Below, piece after piece: positions 43,778 through 52,308 of a DNA stretch of 64,000 nucleotides (its first letter is position 1; every line of letters begins with the position of its first letter). The notes under the pieces were generated by a model. It was not told the origin of the DNA. It saw only the letters and a list, made by a program, of their open reading frames with translations, and searched no databases. This DNA comes from an uncultured Saprospiraceae bacterium (GTDB lineage: Bacteria; Bacteroidota; Bacteroidia; Chitinophagales; Saprospiraceae), in NCBI GenBank assembly GCA_938018185.1, contig CALIIW010000128.1, positions 1 to 64,000 on the forward strand, read 5' to 3'. The translations under genes and the position numbers were made by a program.

Positions 43778-44884
43778 TCAAATTGCCTTTTTTTTAGTTA
43801 AAAATTTGCTTGCACCTTTGGTAAATTTTTCGCCCAATGTGCCATCTTCCTTACTATATATAAAATATGCTTCAATTCCATTCATTGACTCTACCTTCTT
43901 TAATGATTTTTCTAGACCCATTACCATGCATGCCGTTGCATAAGCATCTGCAACCATACACTTATCAGTAAAGATTGTACAGCTTAAAAGATTTGATCTT
44001 TCAGGATAGCCCGTTTGGGGATTAATAGTATGACTGTAAATCTTTTTATCTAATTCAAAGTAGTTTCTATAATTTCCAGAAGTAGCAATAGAGGTATTTT
44101 CCAATTGCAAGATTCTAAAAAATTCATCACTAAGAGAACCTAAGGTTGGTTTACTAATTCCAATTCGCCAAAATTCGCCCTTTTCATTTACTCCTCTAGC
44201 ACGTACTTCTCCGCCTATTTCTATCATATAATTTCCTACTGCATTCTGCTCAAGCATAAAAGCTATTTTGTCTAAAGCATATCCTTTGGCAATTGCACTA
44301 AAGTCCAACTGGACTTCTTTATTGGATTTTTCTAAATATAATTTCTGTTCGGAACCAACAAGCCTTGTCTTAACATTATCAAAATTTACAAGTTCACTTA
44401 AAGCTTTAACTTCTTCTGGATTTACAGTTTTAGGATTTTTTTTATTTGGCCCAAATCCCCAGAAATTAACTAAGGGCATAACTGTTGGATCAAAAGCTCC
44501 CTCCGTTTCAATGAAAATAGTTTTTGACCTATTGAAGACGGCCTTAAAGTGCCTATTCATATTTATAGGACTTTTGGTTTCTTGCAAAACTACTCTTGAA
44601 TCTGCTACATTAAATTTTGAAATTATCGCTTCGGGAATGTAAGTACTAACTTCATTATTGATATCCAGAAGTAGCTGGTCAATTTTTAACTGGATCCCAG
44701 GAACAATTCTACCTAAAGTAATGTGATAAGTTGTCCCCATGGTTTTGCCAACAAGCTTTTCATATCCTTCAGAAGTGATTGTTTTTTTGTTAACAACAAT
44801 GGAAGGTTTTGAAGTCTGTTCTGATTTACATCCAAAAAAGACAAACAAAATAATTCCAAAACTGATCCTTATTAATTCATTCAT
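43778..44884 (-). CDS. apbE: FAD:protein FMN transferase (ApbE), lipoprotein
   Basis: 368 residues. Signal ending FFGCKSEQ (Cys19) anchors it outside the inner membrane. Family blocks are present: GTTYHITLG, GAFDPTVMPLVNFWGFG, DFSAIAKGYALDKIA, MIEIGGEVRARG, IATSGNYRNYF, YSHTINPQTGYP. The enzyme attaches FMN through a phosphodiester bond to Thr/Ser of exported flavoproteins such as Rnf/Nqr subunits. No obvious flavinylation target is in the window. Start overlaps the DoxX stop by 4 bp (ATGA) and the exonuclease follows at once, so translation is coupled across the operon. Confidence 0.93.
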   Translation of the reverse strand: MNELIRISFGIILFVFFGCKSEQTSKPSIVVNKKTITSEGYEKLVGKTMGTTYHITLGRIVPGIQLKIDQLLLDINNEVSTYIPEAIISKFNVADSRVVLQETKSPINMNRHFKAVFNRSKTIFIETEGAFDPTVMPLVNFWGFGPNKKNPKTVNPEEVKALSELVNFDNVKTRLVGSEQKLYLEKSNKEVQLDFSAIAKGYALDKIAFMLEQNAVGNYMIEIGGEVRARGVNEKGEFWRIGISKPTLGSLSDEFFRILQLENTSIATSGNYRNYFELDKKIYSHTINPQTGYPERSNLLSCTIFTDKCMVADAYATACMVMGLEKSLKKVESMNGIEAYFIYSKEDGTLGEKFTKGASKFLTKKKAI

Positions 44885-45291
44885 TCTTTACCTATTCTAT
44901 GATCTATTGAATACTTACCAGGTCCTAATAAAAAGATGCATAGGTAAGCTATTAAATACAAAATTGCTAATTCTTTATCTCCAAAAGGATCCGATCCATG
45001 AATTAAAAACGCAGCTATGACCATTGTAATAATTAATGGTACAGAAGACAGTCTTGTAAACAATCCTATTAAGATTAAAAAAGCACATAGGAGCTCCGAG
45101 AATACTGCTAGACTCAATGATATTCCAGTACCTAAACCAAACACATCGGCAAATTTATAAGGTGCACCCTCAAGCAGCTTCATTAATTTAGGTATTCCAT
45201 GCTGAAAGAGCATGATTCCTCCAAAAAACAAACGTAATAGCAAAAGGCCTACAGAATTTTTCAGCACAGATAGATTTTCAACCTTTGACAT
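44881..45291 (-). CDS. DoxX family membrane protein
   Basis: 136 residues with four membrane helices (LLLLRLFFGGIMLFQHGIPK, GISLSLAVFSELLCAFLILI, LSSVPLIITMVIAAFLIHG, LAILYLIAYLCIFLLG). The RLFFGGIMLFQHGIPKL start and FTRLSSVPL loop are DoxX/DoxD hallmarks. These small inner-membrane proteins have varied links to thiol or quinone redox. First gene of the DoxX-ApbE-exonuclease-MbnP-MbnP-MbnH operon, which supports a redox or metal task for the group. Specific reaction unknown. Confidence 0.9.
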   Translation of the reverse strand: MSKVENLSVLKNSVGLLLLRLFFGGIMLFQHGIPKLMKLLEGAPYKFADVFGLGTGISLSLAVFSELLCAFLILIGLFTRLSSVPLIITMVIAAFLIHGSDPFGDKELAILYLIAYLCIFLLGPGKYSIDHRIGKE

Positions 45292-45382
45292 GAATAAAAA
45301 TTTTAATTGATGAATAATAATCCATAAAGCTGCAAGCTAAGCAACTAATAAATTATAAATACAAAATTGAGGAATTTTAAAT

Positions 45383-46681
45383 CTACGCTTTACTTAATTC
45401 CTTCACTGCATCAACCAAAAGGTCCAGATCCTTTTTCAGTGTATAAACATTTGGAGAAATCCTAACACCTTGTAAATTACCCAAATTTATCATGGTAGCA
45501 TGTATGTGGTATTTGAGATATAATTTGTTAAGTAAAGTAGCATGTTCGAAACCTTCAAGAGTAAAAAGAGCTATACCTGCACTAAATTCTTTGGAATTAG
45601 GTGTCAATATTTTTACACCTTGGATTTTTGATAGCTTTTTAACCCAATAGTTCTTCAAATAAAATAGTCTTGCGGATTTACGTTCAATTCCAATTTTTAA
45701 ATGAAAATCGATGGCTTCATTTATAGCTTGCTCAATAGCAAAAGATCTTGTTCCTAAATGTTCGAATTTGGTGATTTTATCTTCTTCATCATCAGGTGCT
45801 GCAAATAAAGGATATACCTTTTTTATTTTGTCTTTTTCGATGTAAAGAAATCCTGTTCCAAATGGTGCTGACAACCATTTATGCAAACTCACTCCTGCAT
45901 AATCAATATTCATTTCTGAAAAACTAAATGGTATTTGTGCAAAAGAATGGGCAGCATCTAAGATTACCTCTGCTCCAATTTTCTTGGCCTCGACTGCAAT
46001 TTCTTTGGCTGGCAAAATCTGTCCATTCCAATTAATCAAATGTGTAATTTGTACAATCTTTGTCTTATTTGTAAAGGCATTTTTATATGCATTAATCAGA
46101 TAGCTTTTATCTTCTGATGGTAGATTTAAATCTACCCATTTCAAAACGATTCCATCTCTTTTTTCTCTTTGCTTCCAAGCATTCTGCATGCTCTGATAAT
46201 CCTGTCTACTTAATACAACCTCATCTCCTTTGTTCAAACTCAAGCCAAAAATCACTGTTTCCAAAGCTTCTGTAGCATTTCTATTAATAGCGATTTCCTC
46301 TGGCAAACAACCCGCTAATTCAGCTAATTTAAATCTTAATGGCTCTCTACCCTTATTTAAAACTCTATATAAATTATAAGAAGGAATCTTATTAGCAATC
46401 TGATTATATTTAATTACAGCTTCCATAACTGGAGAAGGAGACGGAGCAACACCTCCATTATTAAGATTGATAATTTCTTGATCTAATTCGAAAAAAGATT
46501 TGATTTTTTTCCAGTAGGCTTCATTTTTTGTGAGATCTTCAGTTGCTCCAAATTCTTCTAAGATTTGTAGTTCATCTTCCGAATAGATATCATTCAGAAA
46601 TGCAGGAGTTAAAAGACCACCGGTGGCAATAGATAGCGAATTGATAAAATTTCTACGAGATAATAAAAATTCAGTTTTCAT
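45383..46681 (-). CDS. Class V aminotransferase-fold PLP enzyme with Tat signal
   Basis: 432 residues from the ATG at 46681 (MKTEFLLSRRNFINSLSIAT). A longer reading to 46708 adds nine residues before the twin-arginine signal and is not preferred. The fold-type I class V core shows the PLP Lys in VSLHKWLSAPFGTGFLYI, the Asp of DAAHSFAQIPF, and NRNATEALETVIFG. It resembles isopenicillin-N epimerase/cysteine-desulfurase-like proteins. A Tat leader on a PLP enzyme makes export likely with cofactor already bound. The neighbouring cys operon has its own promoter region and terminator, so a link to sulfur is only positional. A TATCTTTA element just upstream could be its -7. Confidence 0.88.
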   Translation of the reverse strand: MKTEFLLSRRNFINSLSIATGGLLTPAFLNDIYSEDELQILEEFGATEDLTKNEAYWKKIKSFFELDQEIINLNNGGVAPSPSPVMEAVIKYNQIANKIPSYNLYRVLNKGREPLRFKLAELAGCLPEEIAINRNATEALETVIFGLSLNKGDEVVLSRQDYQSMQNAWKQREKRDGIVLKWVDLNLPSEDKSYLINAYKNAFTNKTKIVQITHLINWNGQILPAKEIAVEAKKIGAEVILDAAHSFAQIPFSFSEMNIDYAGVSLHKWLSAPFGTGFLYIEKDKIKKVYPLFAAPDDEEDKITKFEHLGTRSFAIEQAINEAIDFHLKIGIERKSARLFYLKNYWVKKLSKIQGVKILTPNSKEFSAGIALFTLEGFEHATLLNKLYLKYHIHATMINLGNLQGVRISPNVYTLKKDLDLLVDAVKELSKA

Positions 46682-46694
46682 ATAAATAAAGATA

Positions 46695-46727
46695 CAAAAA
46701 AAAGCCAATTAGCTTATAATTGGCTTT
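46695..46727. terminator. Terminator of the sulfur assimilation operon
   Basis: AAAGCCAATTA (46701-46711) pairs perfectly with TAATTGGCTTT (46717-46727). On the minus strand a T-run follows (TTTTTTTG). It closes the operon 30 bp after the reductase stop and leaves room for a separate promoter for the Tat-exported PLP enzyme. Confidence 0.85.
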
Positions 46728-46757
46728 CTTTCACTATACTTTTATAAATATTTTATA

Positions 46758-47768
46758 CTATTCTTCAAAGCCTTGAACCCCATTTACAGTAGTATATTTA
46801 AAACTTAATTTTTGATCTGGATAAATGTATTTAAAAGCAGATTGTACCATCATGGTTGCCTCGTGAAATCCACACAATATTAATTTGAGCTTGCCAGGAT
46901 AGTCATTTATATCCCCTATAGCATATATTCCTTCGATATTAGTTCTATAATCCAAGGTATTTACTTCTATAGCATTTTTATTAATATTGAGCCCCCAATC
47001 CGCAATTGGGCCTAGCTTTGGCGACAAACCAAACAAAGGAACAAAATGGTCAGTAGCTTGATCAAACTCTCCTCGCTCTTTGTGCTTAATAACCACATCT
47101 GTTAGCTTTCCATTACCTTTCAAACCGATGGCTTGTGCATCTGTCAACAATTCAATTTTTCCAGCTTCCGCTAGATGCATCACCTTCTCTACGGAATCTA
47201 GAGCCCCACGAAATGATTTTCTTCTGTGAATGAGCATTACCTCTTCTGCCACATCTGACAAAAATATAGTCCAATCCAATGCAGAATCTCCTCCTCCTGC
47301 TACTACTACTCTTTTGTCCCTATAAAATTCAGGATCTTTGATTATATACTCTACTCCTTTGTCTTCAAATTGATTAAGATTTTCTATTGGTGGTTTTCTT
47401 GGCTCAAAGCAACCCAAGCCTCCTGCTATAGCAATGACTGGTGCCTTTATTTTTGAACCTCGACTTGTTGTTAAAATAAAATCCCCATCATCATCTTTTT
47501 CTATTTTTTCCGCTCTTTCACCTAAGGTAAAACCTGGTTTAAATGGAGCAATTTGTTCCATCAAACGGTCTACCAACTCCCCAGCCAATATACTTGGGTA
47601 TCCTGGAATATCATATATGGGTTTTTTCGGGTAGATTTCACTTAACTGACCTCCAGCCTGTGGCAAGGAATCCACTAAATGGCATTTTAATTTTAAAAGG
47701 CCAGCCTCAAACACAGTAAAAAGTCCGCATGGACCAGCTCCTATAATCAGTATATCAGTCTTTATCAT
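46758..47768 (-). CDS. Ferredoxin/flavodoxin-NADP+ reductase (thioredoxin-reductase-like)
   Basis: 336 residues. FAD site GAGPCGLFTVFEAGLLKLKC at the start, NADPH site VVVAGGGDSALDW, and C-terminal FAD block GIYAIGDINDYPGKLKLILC. There is no CxxC redox pair in the middle, so this is the YumC-type reductase and not a thioredoxin reductase. In this operon it plausibly feeds NADPH electrons via ferredoxin to the siroheme sulfite reductase. It starts 48 bp after the APS reductase stop and is the last gene before the terminator. Confidence 0.92.
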   Translation of the reverse strand: MIKTDILIIGAGPCGLFTVFEAGLLKLKCHLVDSLPQAGGQLSEIYPKKPIYDIPGYPSILAGELVDRLMEQIAPFKPGFTLGERAEKIEKDDDGDFILTTSRGSKIKAPVIAIAGGLGCFEPRKPPIENLNQFEDKGVEYIIKDPEFYRDKRVVVAGGGDSALDWTIFLSDVAEEVMLIHRRKSFRGALDSVEKVMHLAEAGKIELLTDAQAIGLKGNGKLTDVVIKHKERGEFDQATDHFVPLFGLSPKLGPIADWGLNINKNAIEVNTLDYRTNIEGIYAIGDINDYPGKLKLILCGFHEATMMVQSAFKYIYPDQKLSFKYTTVNGVQGFEE

Positions 47769-47816
47769 TGTTATCGATTTCAGTGCGTAAAAGTAATGGT
47801 TTTATGAAGAAGTTCT

Positions 47817-48560
47817 TTATTCATTTTCTTTCTTCTGCTTTCTATTAAAATAATTTGGATGAAGGCCACATTCATCTTTTTTGGAATCCTTCCATCTACC
47901 TGACCTTCCTTCTCCTTTGGCTGTACAATGCACACAACCGATACTTCCGTATCCTTCCGCCTCTAAAGGATGCCTCGGTAACTTGTAATAATCAAGATGA
48001 TATAAAAACTCCCCCTCATCAATGTCTAACAATGGATGAAACTTTAATATATCTCCTTGCTTTTCAAAAACACGCAAATGTGACCTAAAGTTTGTTTGAT
48101 AGGACATTAATCCGGATATCCAGATATCATGTCTGGCAACTATTGGCTCTAATGGTGCCAATTTATTTATTGTACAACACATTTTTGGATGATCTGTCCA
48201 CCAAGATTCTTCTCTTGTTAAAGCATTTTCCAACTTATTAGGCTGCACATCAATAACTTGCATATCAAATTCTCTAGCAACTTGTTTTTTATATTCCAAA
48301 GTCTCTTCAAAATGATAAGTTGTATTTATAAAATGGATCTTCTGACTTGGTTTGATTTGATGTAACAAGTGAAGTAAAAATATTGACTTGGTTCCAAAAG
48401 AGGAAGTATATAAAATCTGTTCCTCTTTATAAAATTTATACAAAGTTTCTAGTCTAGCCTTAAAGTTTAAAGGTTGGAATATTTGATTGAGTTCATCAAT
48501 ATTCATATTGACACCCTCCATTGTCTTTGGCCAATTTATTTTATTTATATTTTTTGTCAT
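47817..48560 (-). CDS. cysH: Adenylyl-sulfate (APS) reductase, CysH family
   Basis: About 247 residues from the ATG at 48560; an ATG at 48593 gives 11 more, and another at 48506 fewer. The PP-loop (YTSSFGTKSIFLLHLL), MCCTINKLAPLEP, GSIGCVHCTAKGEGRSGRW and the catalytic ECGLH are present. The CC plus CxxC set binds a 4Fe-4S cluster and marks APS rather than PAPS reductases. It reduces activated sulfate to sulfite, using thioredoxin or glutathione-like donors. It overlaps the siroheme gene by 20 bp or more and shares the polycysteine-leader operon. ATP sulfurylase and sulfate uptake genes are not in the window. Confidence 0.93.
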   Translation of the reverse strand: MTKNINKINWPKTMEGVNMNIDELNQIFQPLNFKARLETLYKFYKEEQILYTSSFGTKSIFLLHLLHQIKPSQKIHFINTTYHFEETLEYKKQVAREFDMQVIDVQPNKLENALTREESWWTDHPKMCCTINKLAPLEPIVARHDIWISGLMSYQTNFRSHLRVFEKQGDILKFHPLLDIDEGEFLYHLDYYKLPRHPLEAEGYGSIGCVHCTAKGEGRSGRWKDSKKDECGLHPNYFNRKQKKENE

Positions 48561-49173
48561 TGTTATTTGTCTTTTGAGTATTATTCTCTTCAACTAAAAT
48601 CGAAGTTAGTTCATTCAGTTTTGTTACTTTCTCTTCAAAATCACCTTTGAGTTGATCTCTGAAGTGCTTTAAATTCAATATTAATTCTTCCACATTTCGT
48701 GGTAATATTTCTTCGAGTATCTGTCTAAATCGTTTTGCAAAAGTAGGCGATTGACCATTGGTAGAAATCGCTACTTTCAAAGGCCCCCTAGTCACTATTG
48801 ATCCTAAATAAAAATCACATAAGGCCGGAGTATCTGCTACATTAATAAGCTTTCCTTTTGCTTTGGCTGCATCCCGGATATCTCTATTTAGTTCTTTTAT
48901 ATTTGTAGCTGCTATAATCAGATCATGCCCATCTATATCTATAGATTCAAATTCTTTCTTTATGATCTTTACTGAATAACTATTTGTCTTCAATAATTTT
49001 TCAATCTCAGGATTGACCCATGGAGCAACTAAAGTTATCCGCGCATCTGGGCTGCTCTTTAATATGAAAAATAACTTTTCATAACCAACTTCTCCAGCTC
49101 CAACAACAAGCATGTTTAACTCATGTAGCTTTAGAAAAATAGGGTACAGTGGGTTTGTATGTCCATTTATCAT
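48541..49173 (-). CDS. Precorrin-2 dehydrogenase / siroheme synthase N-domain (Met8-like)
   Basis: 210 residues: LYPIFLKLHELNMLVVGAGEVGYEK carries the NAD-binding motif, followed by DARITLVAPWVNPEIEKLL, DLIIAATNIKELNRDI, LINVADTPALCDFYLGSIV and LKVAISTNGQSPTFAKRFR. This is the oxidation/ferrochelation half of CysG, turning precorrin-2 into siroheme. With the methyltransferase just upstream (4-bp ATGA overlap) it forms a split CysG. It supplies siroheme for the sulfite reductase of the same operon. Confidence 0.93.
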   Translation of the reverse strand: MINGHTNPLYPIFLKLHELNMLVVGAGEVGYEKLFFILKSSPDARITLVAPWVNPEIEKLLKTNSYSVKIIKKEFESIDIDGHDLIIAATNIKELNRDIRDAAKAKGKLINVADTPALCDFYLGSIVTRGPLKVAISTNGQSPTFAKRFRQILEEILPRNVEELILNLKHFRDQLKGDFEEKVTKLNELTSILVEENNTQKTNNNDKKYK

Positions 49174-49934
49174 TTCTTGAAATTTATCTTTTCTACAGCC
49201 AAATTAAGCTCAGGATGTAAGGATACTACCTCCCCAATTACAATAATCGCTGGCGTCCCTATGCCTTCCTGTTTTACTTTATCGATAATGTTTTCTACTG
49301 TCCCCAATGCATATTTTTCATTTTCGAGGGATCCGTTCTGGATGATCATAACTGGCGTTGCAGCTTTGCCATTTTTTGTAAATTCCGCAACAATTAAAGG
49401 GAGTTTTTTCATCCCCATTAATATGACGGCAGTGGCTGTTGATTGGGCAGCTATTTTGATATCATTAGACAAGTCACCAGTTCTAGTGCAAGCAGTCAAT
49501 ACCCAAAAACTTTCATTCACGCCTCGTCTTGTCAAAGGCACTTTTTGCAACTCAGGCACTGCTATACAAGACGAAATTCCTGGAATGATCTCTGTTTCTA
49601 TATCGAATGAATCTGCATAATTGATTTCTTCATGTCCTCTACCAAAAACAAATGGATCTCCACCTTTCAATCTAACAACATGTCCATAGGAATATGCATA
49701 CTGAACCATCATAATATTGATTTCGTCCTGTGGATAGGAATGTTCGCCTGCCCTTTTGCCTACATAAATTTTTTGACAATCAACTTTTGTTAGATTCAAC
49801 ATCTCTTCATTGATCAAAGCATCATACAGGATCACATCCGCTTTCTGAATGGCTTTATAGGCTTTTACCGTCAAGAGATCTATGTCCCCTGGGCCAGCTC
49901 CTACAATTGAAATTTTTGATTTATTCTTTACCAT
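49170..49934 (-). CDS. cobA: Uroporphyrinogen-III C-methyltransferase (SUMT)
   Basis: 254 residues. ISIVGAGPGDIDLLTVKAYK, ADVILYDALINEEML, VVRLKGGDPFVFGRGHEE, EIIPGISSCIAVPEL and the YALGTVENI block are those of SUMT enzymes. It adds two methyl groups from SAM to uroporphyrinogen III, making precorrin-2. It starts 26 bp after the sulfite reductase stop. The following gene overlaps by 4 bp. Its place in the sulfur operon argues for siroheme, not cobalamin, as the end product. Confidence 0.94.
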   Translation of the reverse strand: MVKNKSKISIVGAGPGDIDLLTVKAYKAIQKADVILYDALINEEMLNLTKVDCQKIYVGKRAGEHSYPQDEINIMMVQYAYSYGHVVRLKGGDPFVFGRGHEEINYADSFDIETEIIPGISSCIAVPELQKVPLTRRGVNESFWVLTACTRTGDLSNDIKIAAQSTATAVILMGMKKLPLIVAEFTKNGKAATPVMIIQNGSLENEKYALGTVENIIDKVKQEGIGTPAIIVIGEVVSLHPELNLAVEKINFKK

Positions 49935-49960
49935 GTGCTTCTAGTGTTTTAGTCTTTAGC

Positions 49961-52102
49961 TTATGCTTTATAATGTGAATTAATGACTTCCTTATCCCCA
50001 CCATCTTTTAAATCTTTTTCTCTGTAAAGACTTACTAGTTTTACAAATACAGAAGCCTGATTATGATAGTTGGAAGCAAAAGCATGTTTCGGTTCATATT
50101 TGTTCAACTGTAATACCAAAGCATGAAAATCTTCTATTTGAGGGATTAACTTTGTTTCTACAAAGTGTTTTTGAAAGTCGTTTATGATATTTATATGTGT
50201 ATTGCATTTTACATCTGCGCTTAACAACAAAGCTTTTGCAGAAATTACAAATCCAGTGTACGCATGAAAAATTGCATCAGCCCACTTTTCATTTAGCAAG
50301 CATTCTGAAGAGAGCAGGATTTTATTTTTAGCATCATTTAATATGCTACCAACTACGTCCAAAGAAGCACCGGCGCATTCTCCTACCCCAATCTCTTGAA
50401 CATAATCTTCTTCTTGTCCCCAATCCTTAAATTCGTCTGCAGTTATATTTTCTACATTTCCTAGTTCTTTAAGCAAATCGTAGAAATAAATTTTTCCTTT
50501 GGATCTATAATAATCGTTAAAGTATTGTCCTTCTTCTGAATTAGATTCGTAATCATTTAGGATTAAGGATACCGCAATTAATATTCTCTTGGTCGGTAGT
50601 TTAATTACTTTTTCGGCAATATTTGCTTTCCCATCTGGATCAACCCCTCCACCCAAAACAATTTGCATGGCCGGTATTACCAAGGGTCTTTTTTTGATGC
50701 TAGATCCATGAAATCCAATGTTAGCAATCATATGTTGGCCGCAAGCATTCATACAGCCACTGATCTTCATTTTTATATTTCTTTCATCTAAAAATTGAGG
50801 ATACTCCTTTTTTATAAATGTCTCTAATTGTTCTGCCAATCCCATAGAATTCGTCACCCCAAGTGCGCAAGTATCTGTACCTGGGCAGGAAGTTACATCA
50901 GCTATTGTATCAAAGCCCGGCTCAGCAAATCCTATGGCGTCTAAGTCATTAAAAATATTTGAAAAGTATTCCTTGGGAATAAACTTCAACATCAAACCTT
51001 GGTTGATCGTCAAGCGGATATCATCTGCGGCATATTTTTTCACAATTGCTGCTAGGGCTCTTGCCCTTTTAGCATCTATGTCTCCTTTTAATACTCTTAT
51101 TTGTACCGCGTAAAACCCTTCTTGCTTTTGCTCATAAATATTCGTTTTTAACCAGAGATCATATTTCTTCGCATCTTTCGCTTCAACATTTGGAAAAACT
51201 TTAAAAGCTGGAATCTTATCTTGGTGTAAACTTCTATCTACAAAAAAAGATTTATTTTCTATAGCCGCTCTTTCTTCTTCTACTAACTTTAAAAATGCCT
51301 CTAAGCCCAAAGTCTTAACTAGAAATTTCATTCTTGCCTTGAACCTTTTTTCTCTTTCTCCATGTCTATCAAATACTCGAATTGCAGCTTCCATAAATGG
51401 AATGATCTGATCTTCTTCCAAAAATTCAAAGGCGGTAGGTGCTATAATTGATTGAGCCCCTAAACCTCCTCCAACAACAACTTTAAATCCTCTTATTAAT
51501 TTCCCTTCAACTTTTTTCACTCTTGGTATAAAACCAAAATCATGAAAAAAAGTAAAGGCAGTATCCTGTTCGGAAGAAGAAAAGGCAGGCTTAATTTTTC
51601 TACCCATATCTTGACAGATCGGGTTTCTTAAAAAATATTCATAAGTGGCCTGAACATAAGGACTGACATCAAAAGCTTCTTCTGGATCTATTCCTGCATG
51701 CGCGGATGCTGTAATGTTTCGAACGGTATTTCCACATGCTTCCCTAGCTGTAACGCCAGATTCAGATAGCTCCGCCCAGATAGCTGGAGAATCTTCTACT
51801 TTCACATAGTGCATTTGTATGTTCTGCCTGGTAGTAAGGTGCAAATTTCCATTTGTATATTTTTCGGATACATCTGCTAATTTGATCAATTGATCAGCAG
51901 TCAGTTTTCCAAAAGGAATCTTAGTTCTGAACATTTGCACCCCTTTTTGACGCTGGCCATAAACGCCCCTAGTCAATCGGTAATGCTTGAAACGTTCTTC
52001 GTCCATCTTTCCTATTTTGAAAAGATTTATGTTTTGTTGAAGCTCTATAATGTCTTTTGCAACCTCATTTGTCAACTTTGATAAATCCAGATTTTGACTC
52101 AT
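49961..52102 (-). CDS. Ferredoxin-type sulfite (nitrite) reductase with C-terminal HEPN domain
   Basis: 713 residues from the ATG at 52102 (MSQNLDLSKL), preceded by AAGGAAT. An upstream start at 52141 would lie inside the terminator hairpin and is rejected. It has two ferredoxin-like/nitrite-reductase halves, with siroheme-4Fe4S ligands CPGTDTC near 401-408 and CMNAC near 449. After residue ~570 comes a helical HEPN domain (SSECLLNEKWADAIFHAYTG, ISAKALLLSADV), making the protein about 150 residues longer than usual. With APS reductase and siroheme genes in the operon, sulfite is the likely substrate; nitrite cannot be excluded. Expression is probably gated by the two cysteine attenuators just upstream. 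Confidence 0.93.
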   Translation of the reverse strand: MSQNLDLSKLTNEVAKDIIELQQNINLFKIGKMDEERFKHYRLTRGVYGQRQKGVQMFRTKIPFGKLTADQLIKLADVSEKYTNGNLHLTTRQNIQMHYVKVEDSPAIWAELSESGVTAREACGNTVRNITASAHAGIDPEEAFDVSPYVQATYEYFLRNPICQDMGRKIKPAFSSSEQDTAFTFFHDFGFIPRVKKVEGKLIRGFKVVVGGGLGAQSIIAPTAFEFLEEDQIIPFMEAAIRVFDRHGEREKRFKARMKFLVKTLGLEAFLKLVEEERAAIENKSFFVDRSLHQDKIPAFKVFPNVEAKDAKKYDLWLKTNIYEQKQEGFYAVQIRVLKGDIDAKRARALAAIVKKYAADDIRLTINQGLMLKFIPKEYFSNIFNDLDAIGFAEPGFDTIADVTSCPGTDTCALGVTNSMGLAEQLETFIKKEYPQFLDERNIKMKISGCMNACGQHMIANIGFHGSSIKKRPLVIPAMQIVLGGGVDPDGKANIAEKVIKLPTKRILIAVSLILNDYESNSEEGQYFNDYYRSKGKIYFYDLLKELGNVENITADEFKDWGQEEDYVQEIGVGECAGASLDVVGSILNDAKNKILLSSECLLNEKWADAIFHAYTGFVISAKALLLSADVKCNTHINIINDFQKHFVETKLIPQIEDFHALVLQLNKYEPKHAFASNYHNQASVFVKLVSLYREKDLKDGGDKEVINSHYKA

Positions 52103-52125
52103 ATTCCTTAGTGTTATTATTAAAT

Positions 52126-52160
52126 AAAAAATCCCTTCCAATATGATATTGGAAGGGATT
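52126..52160 (-). terminator. Attenuator terminator 2 (after the Cys6 leader)
   Basis: AATCCCTTCCAAT and ATTGGAAGGGATT form a 13-bp perfect stem with a small loop. On the minus strand TTTTTTATTT follows, then the reductase start codon at 52102. A terminator directly before the first structural gene only makes sense if it is conditional. Its 5' arm can instead pair with 52184-52197. Confidence 0.9.
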
Positions 52161-52183
52161 GCTTAAACTATTATTCATAGTAA

Positions 52184-52197
52184 AATCCTATTCCAAA
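52184..52197 (-). promoter_or_regulatory. Antiterminator segment 2, overlapping the Cys6 leader stop
   Basis: On the minus strand TTTGGAATAGGATT includes the last codons and TAG of leader 2. It mimics the 3' arm of terminator 2 (TTGGAAGGGATT). It can pair with the 5' arm as GGATT/AATCC and TTGGAA/TTCCAA, 11 bp with a small internal bulge. A ribosome at the stop codon would cover it; one stalled in the Cys run would not. Confidence 0.8.
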
Positions 52198-52295
52198 TCA
52201 CGATAGTGTGTGAAACAACAGCAGCAACAACATGTCATATAACAATTGTATTGATTACCGATGGAGAGGATTTTATTATTTTTCAATTTCTTCAT
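52188..52295 (-). CDS. Cysteine leader peptide 2 (six consecutive Cys)
   Basis: A 35-codon ORF starting MKKLKNNKIL and ending NCYMTCCCCCCFTHYRDLE. The six adjacent Cys codons (TGT TGT TGC TGC TGT TGT) lie at codons 22-27, with one more Cys at 18. It begins 14 nt after the T-run of terminator 1 and its stop lies 28 nt before the stem of terminator 2. This is the classic placement of an attenuation leader: translation speed through the Cys run reports Cys-tRNA charging. The peptide itself need not have a function. Too short and too odd to be a normal gene; the Cys run in this very operon is the evidence. Confidence 0.9.
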   Translation of the reverse strand: MKKLKNNKILSIGNQYNCYMTCCCCCCFTHYRDLE

Positions 52296-52308
52296 AAAAG
52301 TTTTATTC

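Noticed and set aside
44268-44642. 124-codon plus-strand frame opposite apbE
   Set aside because: Conserved ApbE motifs are on the other strand; no promoter or start signal supports this frame.
52103-52141. Upstream start for the sulfite reductase (MEGIFYLIITLRN...)
   Set aside because: These codons are the terminator 2 stem and T-run. The ATG at 52102 has a good AAGGAAT before it and the family N-terminus.
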